Below are positions 22,771 through 53,030 of a stretch of 64,000 nucleotides of DNA, piece after piece. The stretch lies in the NCBI GenBank assembly GCA_008508345.1, contig QNGE01003225.1:6621-70620 (forward strand), in the 5' to 3' direction. Position 1 is the first letter of the stretch, and every line of letters begins with the position of its first letter. Made by a program: the position numbers and the translations under genes. A model generated the notes under the pieces. That model worked only from the letters and a program-made list of their open reading frames with translations, searched no databases and had not been told where the DNA came from. Origin of the DNA: Paragonimus westermani (Eukaryota; Platyhelminthes; Trematoda; Plagiorchiida; Troglotrematidae).

Positions 22771-24115
22771 TGCTGCATGGTACCAATCACCAAAGTACTC
22801 CCGGAAGTTCTCCCCGATTCATTGTTTCTTTCATAATTCTGAAGTTGTGCTCTTTGAGAATGTCCCGGGTAGCTACATAACGTTGTTAGTCGTGCTTATC
22901 CAGTAGAAAAGTTCACTTCCGAACAAAGTCGTTGAACTCAGCATGTACCGAGTGCTATTCAATTGACTGTCATTGAAAATTTTTATCGATTATTATTCGC
23001 TCTCCGAGAAAAAATGTTCGCAACAGTCGAACAGGTTGGGCACGGTTATAGTTTGAAGGTGTTGAAACCTTTCGGAGCAAAACCACTGCTGAGATTTCTC
23101 TTTAATTTGCGTGTAGGTTTTTGTTATGCAGCTGAGACTTCTGTTTCTAGTCTACTGGCCTTCTGCGGTGTAATGGAGCTGTTCCTAGCCCAGATTTACC
23201 CAGATTTACCAAACGAAACACGGGACACAGACACTAAAAGGGACATAAGACAGACACTGTTCTCTTGATCTTATCAAAAACGCTCATTATCCAGCGTCAC
23301 CCCACATCCTTGTGTGCAAATAGCCACAATGGATGCATGTCAACCAACATTGATAGGGGTCTGTTTGTGTAGTGGAGTGTACCATTAGCACGCAAAACTG
23401 TCGCTGCATCCTTCATGACTGATATGTACTGGACTGTCTACACTCCACCTGGGCTGGCTTTGAGTCCGCAGATGGCCACGAAACACCACCCCCATTGCCG
23501 AAGAAATCACCCACATCGGGACAACGTTACTCCTTGTGGCACGCATTGCTATGAAAGCGTTTCAAGATTTCCATCCTACTCTAGTCATTTTTCTGAATAT
23601 CAGCACATCTCCAACTGGTCGAACTAATCAAAAGCCTAGAATAGGTTTCTGGAAAAGTTCGCATGATAACTAAATTCTGAAAGAAAGTCAATCAATCATT
23701 TTCCGCATTGGGCCGAACCCGCAGGCACAATGACTCAGGTTATCGATGGCCCCGATAATGGCACACGAAACTGCAGAGCAATGACCAAGTATAAATCTGT
23801 AGTGGAGAAAAATAAAATGATCAAAAGCAGTTGAGCTCCACGAAACAGAATGGCCAACAAGTTTGCGGATAGCGAATCACCACTGACTGTGTTACTACCA
23901 TGCTAGAGAGTGGCTCCAAACAGCGAAGTGAGTTGTCGTGAATTCATCAAGCCGGTAGACGGCACCTACGAACATTACCCAGTGGAACCGTTAAGGCTTT
24001 CATAGACCTTGACCACGGCATCACCAACTAAGAGAAGTCATAATGAACAGTGCAAGGTGCGGCCCACGGACAACACACAAACTGTTGTTGGCGAGCGCCC
24101 AGCTGAGAGAATTCG

Positions 24116-24182
24116 TTTGTGTTCAACGTGAGGTCAATGACACCATTGTCAATGTGGTTGTCCCACGAGAATGTGGGTCAAA
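24116..24182 (+). repeat. Short dispersed repeat, copy 2
   Basis: Partner of 20341-20411 (AGGTCAATGACACC, GTCAATGTGGTTG, TGTGGGTCAAA). Same orientation; significance uncertain. Confidence 0.35.
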
Positions 24183-25314
24183 ATTCAAACCCAATCACAA
24201 GCGTGTGCGCTACTGGCGACCCCGAAAAGGGCCGTTAAAACGTGTTAGTGCAAAAAATGCGGCCAGATGTTATTGACGTTCAAGTTAAAACTTAAAACAA
24301 ATATCCTACAACATACCAGCAACAAGATTAGGCCTATTATGAAATGCTTGAACCATAAAACGAGCATCACTACTACCACTAGTTTTCAAGCCATCTGCAC
24401 ATCACACATTTATTAACGGAGTTTCGTTTGACAATACTTGGCATGCTTCTAATAAGATAAGTAAAATGTTAGTGTATCATCATCAGTCGAATCTGAGCTG
24501 TTAACACCCCAAACCCGTGCGGGTGGTTTATTTTGTACTGTGAAACCTGTGCGAAGGTGTTGTACAAGCAAGGAAAGAAGAGTGTTAGTTTCAAAACTAA
24601 TTATTCATTAAAGATCAACTGTCGACAGCCTGTGGTACCTTGCTCAAAGTAATTGGGTTGGTGTCGAATCACACTGCCACTGCACCGCGAGATACGACAG
24701 ACCAGTTATTCAGTGTTCCAGCGTACACGACTGAGTAAACATGGAGCCTTCTGACAAGAAACGGTACGTACTCTAGCGCTATTGTCAAAGGTTCTTGATT
24801 GAGAACCACATCCGATTAGGTCTGGACGTTATGGCGGTAACCCAACAAACATACGGACGGTATGCAGTTGTTTGAAAACAACGCATCACAATTAACTGTT
24901 TTTAAGGATGGGGATGACACAGCCATCGTGAACACATTGAACAGCAGTACACGGGGACGATATTCACGATTCTCCGACGCGCATTGAGTTGGATCATTAG
25001 ATAAAAAGGAATATGGCAACAGGTAATCAGTCAACCCGTCGCCAAAGACGATTCACAGGTTAAATACAAACGCAACGGCATTATCCAACAGAATGAATAC
25101 ACACAAAACCGACCAGAATTGTATTCGTTTAGTAAATGATAAACACGGAACAATAAATGAATTTACGAAAATGAGATGTCAAACGGAGGCGTTGATGGTC
25201 ATCAGAGCCGTAGAATGCAAATCACAAAATTGAATTCACATCGACGGTACGGTTTTGCTGTGAACTGGTGAGTGCGCGGGCAAGTGGAGCTATAAAACGT
25301 GATACTTAAGGTGT

Positions 25315-25563
25315 TTAGTTGCAATTGTGGGCTCCGGTAGAACGACAAAACGAAGTGGCGTTGAGATTAATGAAATGAAGTTCCATATTAGAAAAGCACG
25401 GCCTGGGTGAACCGCTAGTTGTACAAATCCTCTGCATCCGTATTCCCAAATCCAGGTCCACCAACTCCCGCACCCGGTCTTCCTGACCCGGGCGTTGCAC
25501 CGCCAGTTGGATCACCGGGGAATCTGGATCAATGAAGTAGTACGCAGCAACAAATGCATGCAT
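25315..25563 (-). other. Unassigned open frame of 82 codons
   Basis: The frame begins at ATG 25563 and reads MHAFVAAYYFIDPDSP, then QRPGQEDRVRELVDLDLG. It is more GC-rich and more protein-like than its AT-rich surroundings, which might indicate a real exon. No family is recognised, and no clear splice sites or neighbouring exons were found. It could equally be a transposon remnant or chance. Confidence 0.2.
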
Positions 25564-26990
25564 TACCTGGTGATTATGAGAAATTAACTCCTCGCGAACT
25601 AAAAAAGGACAGTCAGCAATAACTAAAACTGCAACAAGTTACAATACACACAAAGCGGAGGAGCGAAGTACTCGAGTTCCCAAAAATTCGACGATAACGG
25701 TTAACAGCAACATTCTTTTTGAAATTACTCAAGCAACCGTAAAGACACTGGTCACACGTCATAAGCTACTGTGATGTGCAAGATACACTCCCACCTACAA
25801 CACGGCTTACAGTTTACTAACAGATATTTATGATAAGAAACTATCCATTGTAAATCACACGGTAAGCACTGAGGAAACTCATGAAGAAACGTAGCAGCAA
25901 AAGGTCTGAGAGCCCAGCGTACTTGAAACCAAACATTCATCTGAAACTAATCCAGTTCAACAGTCGAAAAACAATCTGGTATACATTAAAAACAGGACCA
26001 ACATTCACGGATTGCATGATGACGACACAACTGACAACTAACGGGCAACACGGACGGCATGGTGGCTAATAAAATTCCAGATTTATGTGGCGAACAGCTG
26101 CTACAGGAAACGAGGTACAACATTCAAATGTCGACAGACATGGGATAGTGTAGGATGCGAAGATTGATTAGGAAGTTTCTAATAACATTACTGTGCTTGT
26201 TGGGCTTCACCTTGGCTGGGGCTGTACTGAGCAGGCGTTTATGATCAACTGCCCGTTGGAACATGACCAGCTCATTAACCTTTTGTGCACTGCGTGAAGC
26301 ACGTTACTGGACTGTGGAACGCCCAAGTAGACAAGCACTTAAGTGGTCAACATTCTTACGGTGGTCGTTGAACAATTAGCGTTTGTTGCAGCCTTGTGCT
26401 GATAACAGCCTGCTTCAGGAGAGTACTAATTTTTGGTACTCTAGACGACAACACACAACTTGGCGAACTCCATCGTTGAGTCGATCCTGGACACAGACTA
26501 ACCACAGAGGCGCCAGTCATAGATGTCATGGATACTCCCAAGACTAAACCAAGCTGGAGCAATCATTTGGATTCCAATCATGCTGGTATGTGTCGATCGC
26601 GTTCTACGTTTTGGAGACCACTTTCAGTTTAGGCCTTCAAACACTAGATGACACAGAGTACGTACACTGTGTCTAATGTGGCACAATAGTTAGTTTAGCA
26701 GTCAATCACGGGGCTTCTGTGCAATATCTCGAGCTTTCTGATGCTTGCCGGAATATTCCATCGAGCAGCGGGCATAAGTAAGTTCGCAAGACTACCTGCA
26801 TGGAACAGCGTAAGCAATTATGAAAGGATCACAAGGTATGCGAATAAGACGCGTCAATGAAATGAGAACAAGCCACCGATACATGCTACCCCCGAAATCT
26901 TTCTTATTTCATCAGATTAACGGGTGACAGGAAGAGAGGTGAGTGAGGCAGTCTGAGAAGCCAACGCTGAGCCTACCTATTGTGGTGGAC

Positions 26991-27406
26991 TGTCAGGTCG
27001 GAGGTGCGAGTTTTCGAACGCTCGGCCGAATACCTCAACGTGAGAGGGAGGTACGTTCAAAAGCCTGCCGCGATCGAATCAAGAACAACGTGCGCGACCG
27101 GATGAGTCATCGCTCGACTGGATCGGACCAACGGGCGAGGCAGGGCAGGCGAAATACGACAGACGGCCAGATCGGAGGCGTGGTTTTTCCAACATTTAGA
27201 GGAACATCTCGACACGATGTTGGAATACGGTCAAGGCCAACATTGGGTGGATGGCGGACAGCACGAGCAGCCGGACGAGCCATCGCGCAACGAAATCGGA
27301 CAAACAGACGAGGAATGGCAGGCAGAAAACCCCCCGATAGAAGGCGCCGGTCACACACGTAAACCGGTCAGAAGTGCACACGACGTGTGAACGGAAACCG
27401 GGGGGG
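26991..27406 (+). mobile_element. Gypsy 3' internal region, copy 2, with internal tandem duplication
   Basis: Similar to 15760-15960 in the gypsy at 13.85-16.1 kb. Two diverged tandem units lie here: about 26991-27145 (GTCGGAGGTGCGAG ... GGCAGGGCAGGC) and about 27168-27330 (ATCGGAGGCGTGG ... GGAATGGCAGGC); copy 1 has one. The unbroken plus-strand frame (about 139 codons, Arg-rich) fits no known protein. The segment ends in a polypurine tract, GGAAACCGGGGGGG, at 27393-27406. Confidence 0.7.
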
Positions 27407-27530
27407 TGTTGCGGGTTGGAATTATGACCCATAAACGAGAGGGCGCGCGTTGCATGTGACTGGCGATTTGGACAATAGAGATTGTGCTTTATTGGACGCC
27501 TTCTCGCTACACTATGACCGGCAACGACAC
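27407..27530 (+). repeat. Start of a gypsy 3' LTR
   Basis: Immediately after the polypurine tract the sequence begins TGTTGCGGGTTGG, as expected for an LTR (5'-TG). It continues with CCCATAAACGAG and TGTGCTTTATTGGACGCC, shared with copy 1 at 15955-16035. The right border (CA plus target-site duplication) was not identified; the end given is where similarity to copy 1 fades. Confidence 0.6.
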
Positions 27531-28859
27531 TTGGAAGGCTGAGCTGAGCACTTTCCACGGCTGTTCAACCGGTCACTCATGTCGTTGACCAAAACCTCGG
27601 GCATTCACTGTGCTGATTTGTCATGACGTTTCTCCAGCCTTGGAAACAGAAATCTCAGTTGAAATCGAGTTTGTGAGACGTCACGAGACACGTGTCCAGA
27701 CGAACTCCCTCTGAATTACATGTACAGTCTCTTTACAGAGACTAACCCTAGCAAAAAGGTGGAAACCAGTCGCTCTGAAGAAGCGGATGTTGAGCGGTAG
27801 CTTTTTGACAACCCCAAATGCAAGCGATTAATTACGTGATACGTCAGAAAAACAAGGGCCAGTGTTATAAGTGAGTTTAGCACCACTTTACTTTGCTTTT
27901 ACCACGATATAACTGTTTTCATCAACCTTGCCAACACAGTTTGACACCGGTGTAGTAGTTTTGCAGCATGCTGATATAGCCAACCACCAAAGCCCCTGTA
28001 CAAACAATTGTATGTCTTGCATTCGGTTACCATGCTGCTATTCAATTGGCATCTTCTCTTCCGCCCAATCGAATCCACGATAGACGGCTACACGCTTCAC
28101 TTCAATTTTGTACGTTCGGCTAGTTCGACGTGATTACTTTGATCATGAACGGATTTTAAATAACGCGGCTTCTTCGGAACCCGCCTCGCCATTTGTCGTG
28201 AAACAGATGACCATGCACAAGTGCAATTACAACCCTGGTGAACGATAAATTCACGAGTGATCATCTTATTTTCACTACAGATGAAGTGGAACGGCGCAGC
28301 TTGCCATTTGTGTTAGGCCTCGAGGATTACTCAAGAGGTGACGCTGCCCGAGGGACAATCATCGAGCCGCGACTAGAGGAGAATCAAGCGCGAATCAAAC
28401 ATCTAGTGTACGTAGAACACGGGCACACAAGCAACCTTTCTCTTGAGGTGACTATTTCCGTTTGTTTACAGTGTCTCAAATTAGGATTATGACGCCTGGT
28501 TTTTATGACAATGACAGTGACGAGAAAAAACTTCAAAAAGGGTAACAGACCCGGTGAAAAGAAAGCATGGTGATAGTCACAAGTGGAATGCGCAATGAAA
28601 ACACGAGCGTTGTAGAGGTTAGGCCTTTCAAAACTTTAGGGACTAAACAGAAATGGCGGTCAACGCATGGAGGGCAGTAACCGAGAGTAAGTTACCCTGA
28701 CGCTGTTACCTGGAATGGTAGTGAAATGTTGCCCGGTAAACCTGCTTAGACAACCCGTTGACAATGAAATCCACACTCTACATACTACAACCGTTATGGA
28801 CAATCGCCGTATGGCTTAAACCTAAAATGCAAAACACCCTATGGCTGGTAGTACCCGAA
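27531..28859. other. No recognised gene
   Basis: No domain or RNA gene recognised. The beginning may still be gypsy LTR. Confidence 0.3.
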
Positions 28860-30418
28860 TACGAATAGCTTACCACAGCAGCCGAGGTCAAAGGACGGCT
28901 GCCTATACATTTATTCAAGTCATTTCTAGAGTTCTAGCATCCATTATACTTCACCAACTCACTGCAGCTGGGAAGGCAAACATCAGGGAAGAAGAGGCAG
29001 GGTTTCGCCCCGGGCGGGGATGTATAAGATCACACTTTCACTCTTCGTCAAATTTTGGAGCAGCTTCATGTATGTCGCCGGCCAACAATTGTTGTGTTTC
29101 TCGACTATAAAGGGGCCTTCGAATCAGTGGATTGATCTACACTTTTAGAGTCACCCAAGTACGTAAGCATACTGCCGGCACTCTATTCCCATACTTCAGC
29201 TCAGGTTAGGGTTTACGGTGAACGGTCTGACAGTTTCAGCACCATGAGCGGCGTACGTCAAGGTTGTCCGCTGTCAACATTTTTGTTTAATTTCGTCATA
29301 GACGAAATACTGGAGGATTGTCTCCGGCACTCACAAGATGCCGGCGTGGACCTCCTACCTGGTGAAAGACTGATCGATCTTGATTATGCTGACGACGAGG
29401 TATTGCTGTTTGACAACTTTCAATCGGCACAAGTAATGCTAGACGTCATTTTGCGTTCTGCTAAATGCTTCGGAATGCGCTTTGCAGTCTCAAAATGCAA
29501 AGTGCTTCTGCAGGATTGTTGTGATCACGTAGATTTCATGTTGGATAATGTAGTCATGGAGGTTATTGACCGGTTTGTATACTTGGGAAGCTGCATCAAC
29601 GGCGGTAGCGGAGGTGTAGGGAATGAAATAGAAGCCCATATCTCTGAGGCTAGGATGGTATTCGCTAATCTGAGACCCCAATGGCGACAGAGAGGTATTT
29701 CTCTGAAGCTTACAGGTAACGCATATGAGACAACGATGAGGTTCGTATTACTTCACGGCAGCGAAACCTGGTCACTCGTCATCATCATCATAGACAGCAA
29801 TACATCAGTGGTTCACACTAATGCTTAACTGCCACACAACCATGAAGAAAAAGTAAACCCTAAATATATAGAGAGAAGGAAAAAGAAAGGGACGGAAAGG
29901 GACCTAACTACTGAAAATGACTACGTCCGTATTCAAACATTCAGCATCAAGGTGCCTACACCTTGCAAACAAACAACCGAGCTGCGAGTGAAAGTAAGGC
30001 AACCTGGTCACTCGGGGTAGAAGACGTGAACCGTCTTAAAGTATTTGATCACCGATGTCTGCGATCAGTCGCTCGTATCGGGTGGTACCAGCGTGTAAGT
30101 AACGAGGAGGTTAGAAAGCGCGTGTTTGGTAGTGATTGTCAAACGAGTTCTTGTGTCCAGTCTCTACGTTTTCACAGGCCTAGATGGTTAGGTCATGTAT
30201 TAAGGATGCAAGCTGGTCATCTTTCACACCGAGCACTGTTCGCTGACACTGCGACCGACTGGTGTAAGGTGCGAGGTGGACAGATAAAGACCTGGATTAG
30301 GGAAATGAAGTCGTTCACCAAGGGGTTGGCCAATGCGGATCGAGTTCGTCTCCCGGGCTGGGGCCCTCGCGTCACGAGACGCCTAATGCATGCGAAACCC
30401 CTTCCGTTTTACAGATGA
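28860..30418 (+). mobile_element. RTE-like LINE RT, family A, interrupted by an insert
   Basis: RT domain blocks in order: RVLASIILHQL, EEAGFRPGRGCI, a frameshifted FLDYKGAFESVD-like block, SGVRQGCPLSTFLFNF, catalytic LDYADDEVLL (YADD at 29385-29396, intact), CKVLLQDCCDHVDF, IDRFVYLGSCI, then GSETWSL. A 222-bp insert (29779-30000) splits the ORF; after it the frame resumes with LGVEDVNRLKVFDHRCLRS, WLGHVLRM, RALFADTATDW and LPGWGPRV. The frame continues cleanly from 29963 to the stop near 30418. The endonuclease and the extreme C-terminus (WLETL) are missing. Confidence 0.85.
29779..30000 (-). mobile_element. 222-bp retrotransposed insert (RTE family A 3' end or SINE)
   Basis: Flanked by a perfect 14-bp direct repeat, AACCTGGTCACTCG, at 29765-29778 and 30001-30014. 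Removing the insert and one repeat restores TWSL-GVED in the host RT. On the minus strand it runs from GCCTTACTTTCACTCGCAGC to a (TGA)n tail at its 3' end. It matches 48555-48790 and the 3' UTR at 34600-34800. It codes for nothing. The target-site duplication plus microsatellite tail shows insertion by target-primed reverse transcription. Confidence 0.9.
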
Positions 30419-32010
30419 AGGTCCAACCTTAGTTGACGAACTGACGGCTCTGCTCCAGAAACTCTGGATCCGTAAGGTCGTTCAAAATGACTGGAGTTTG
30501 GCTAACATCGTTCTTACTTTCAAAAAAGCTCACTCACTTCGTGTGTAAATCACAAAAGGATTAGCCTCATTCTCATCACGACAAAGTTGCGCATAGCCAT
30601 TGTACTTCGTACACTGAGCAAAACACGCGAAGAACACATCCACGAGAAGCAAGTTGGGTTTAGCTCTAACCGTAGCTGCATTCATCACATCAAGTTTTTC
30701 CGGATGCATCAATTTCGCCGTTCACTCAGACGGCCAACAGTTATCTTCTTGGACATCAGAGGGGCCATTGATTGAGTTGGCAGAGCTGCACTATGAGACC
30801 GTCTATCGAGGAAGGGTGTGTTTGTGAACATCCTGAAAACAATTCACCATCAGGACTCGAGCAGGGAGAGAGCTTATGGTAGTTTATCGTCGAACCACAG
30901 CATCTTGAATAGAGTGCGACAAGATTGTCCAGTCTTCCACTTTTTATTCAACTTTACAGTAGACGATATCCTTGACTGTGCCCTGACAGACTGCAAGTAT
31001 GATGGTGTGAATATGCTTCTAGGCATTCGACTTCGAGACATAGGGTGTGCAGACGACTCTGTTCTAAATTGCGATGGTTCACAGGGGGCCCAGAAAATCT
31101 CACACGGACTGCAGGCTTCAGTTCATCAGTTCGGTATGGGCTTTATCCATATTAAGTGCAAATTGCTGTTGTAAGTTTGACAAGGCTCTATGCTTGCTCC
31201 CATTCTTGGGAGTGAACCGTTAGAAGTAGTAGAGAAGTTCACGTACCTTGGGAGGGCTGGTAGAATACCTGATGAGATCGCAGATCGCACAGCAAACACT
31301 CGGATGATGTTTGCCAACTTACGTCATCTATGGAGTCAACAAGATCTCAGTCTTCCTGTGAAAGGCCGAGTGTACAATGCCACTATCTGAGCAGTTCTAC
31401 TATACGACTCCGAAACCTGGTCCATTCACGCGGAGGATGTTCACAAAATATTCGTTGTTAGCCAAAGCTAAGCATTGGTGACTTGTGGTGGGAACACTGT
31501 GTCAGCAATGACGAAGTTCGCCGATGTAACCTTGGAACGGATAAACTCTGTCGACCTGAGTATTTCGACCTCGTCTCACAGGCTTTGTTGGCCTGGCCGC
31601 ATGTCACAAATGCCAGCTGATTGCCTGCCATATCGTGCTTTCTTTGCGAGTGTTGGGCTAGGCTGGAAAGGGCATTCAAGTGTTCAGCGTATGGCTTAGG
31701 TTCAGGATACGAAGGCATTCACTGTGAAAATTGCTTCAGCAGGGCACTCCCGGCTTCCTAGTTGGGGTCCGAATGACACCTATGGTAGAGGACGCTGTCT
31801 GGTGTGGGGGATAAATCAACAGCGCTCGTGTTGCGAGGCTCTGTGTACACGGTTATAACCGTTTCCACTTTGCCCCTCTAAATTTTCCTTTCTTCCTCAC
31901 TTTACACATTACTTTCTACTCTCATGTTGTGGTCCCGTTTACCACCCCTTGTAGTTTCTGATTTGTTAGATACACACAAACATTTGTTGTCACCATTCGG
32001 TAAGCATATC
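30419..32010 (+). mobile_element. RTE-like LINE RT, family B, decayed
   Basis: Begins where the preceding RT stops: VDELTALLQKLWIRKVVQNDWSL (compare LLQKVWDTE.VPNDWG), KLGLALTVAAFI (compare QAGFRAGRGCI), WTSEGPLI for the AFDSV block, RQDCPVFHFLFNF, a GIRLRDIGCADDSVL block (catalytic YADD is CADD), VVEKFTYLG, TANTRMMFANLRHLWSQQDLSL, LLYDSETWSIHAEDV and WPGRMSQMPADCLPYRAFF, then a 3' UTR to about 32.0 kb. Many stops and frameshifts. The 3' UTR resembles that at 45640-45850, the other family B copy. Confidence 0.8.
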
Positions 32011-32146
32011 ACTTTACCAAGCCGATGTTATTAATGTAAGTTGTATGAGTACATTAAAAAATAGCCATCTAGTGGAACTTGTAGGAAAGCTTTACCAGGT
32101 CATTCTAGATTTCATACAGAAGTCAGTCACGAGGAAACAAAATTTA

Positions 32147-52059
<19,913 letters not shown>

Positions 52060-52699
52060 CACGCAGAAGCGGTATGACTCAGGCAAATCGAATACACGTC
52101 TACCAACACAACCGTGGTTAATTCAAACCACAAACGGAAAGTCAAAGTGATGTAAAAAATACTATCGTGACTAGTCACGTTCTTCAACTACACGAAATAT
52201 GACTTCCGAAGCACACAAAAATTATGCCTCAATGTCAAGGTAACTAAAACACAGCCGCGGGCGATTTCACTGGAGTGGAGACGGAAGAAGGAACCTAGAA
52301 CTTCTGAGAATTCCGCATCTCGATGCGCGAACCCGGACCCAACAGTCGTTCAGCAGCTTATGTGCCTCTGGAAGCATGTCTTCGTTCAAATTAGATGACG
52401 AAAGCACGAGCCCTGCTAACCGAGGTTTGTCAGCATGTGCCGAATCCGGTTTCCCCGCGATTATCGTGAGTAAGATGCAAGGATTCACACACAGTTCAGT
52501 TCGAGGCTACCTCCAGAGCTCTTCATAATTCTTGTCGCGAAGTTTTAGCAGCTGGTGGCATATTCTGAATTTTTCTGAATAAGTACGTTATCCAAAAGAA
52601 CAGTTTAAAACAAAAACTGGTGGATACAAACTTTTCATCTTGACTAGTCAATGACATAACATGAATCGGTTTTCCCATAGCTAGCACTCCGGAGGGCTG
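52060..52699 (-). promoter_or_regulatory. Upstream region of VCP
   Basis: Expected to hold the 5' UTR and promoter. No TATA box, initiator or spliced-leader acceptor could be supported. A perfect 14-bp palindrome, CGTGACTAGTCACG, lies at about 52168-52181, some 110 bases upstream of the ATG; its role is unknown. Confidence 0.3.
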
Positions 52700-53030
52700 T
52701 TAATCAATAAACGTGTCAAGATATGTCACTGGGCCCCGGGAAAGGTCAAGTTCGCAAACAGGTGTTCCTGAACACAGAAAGTTTGTTCGAGGCGATTGGT
52801 TGCTACTATTCCAGCAGACCTCAAGAATCGTGGATTGAAGTGACGCGACAGAAGCTGGGTCGACAGCGTGATTAGTGATCAGGAAGTACCTAACGACTGA
52901 TGAAGCTGGCTGTTTACGTGCTTCCAAAACTTTGTCGCCCTCTGGTAACACAGAATTTTGTATCCATTTAGGTAAGTGTTTTTTCAGTCTGGGAATCAGG
53001 CATCCTTCAGTTTCGCCCAATTAACCTACC
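52700..53030 (-). mobile_element. Penelope-like element C-terminal GIY-YIG end, decayed
   Basis: Minus-strand translation: GETEGCLIPRLKKHLPKW (compare IGET.R.L..R...HLPKW), SSVVRYFLITNHAVDP (compare SSIARHLI.TGH.VDP), then in a shifted frame FLRSAGIVATNRLEQTFCVQ followed by EHLFANLTFPG (compare LLRFAEAVAIKRL.P.LCVQK.LV..L.LPWP). This is the characteristic ending of PLE proteins. The N-terminal RT is absent. Confidence 0.75.

Larger units (their letters stand above)
22771..26990. other. No recognised gene
   Basis: AT-rich and stop-rich on both strands. Besides the short repeat at 24116-24182 and the unassigned frame at 25315-25563, nothing could be supported. Near 23195-23215 there is a small direct repeat (CAGATTTACC twice). 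Confidence 0.3.
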
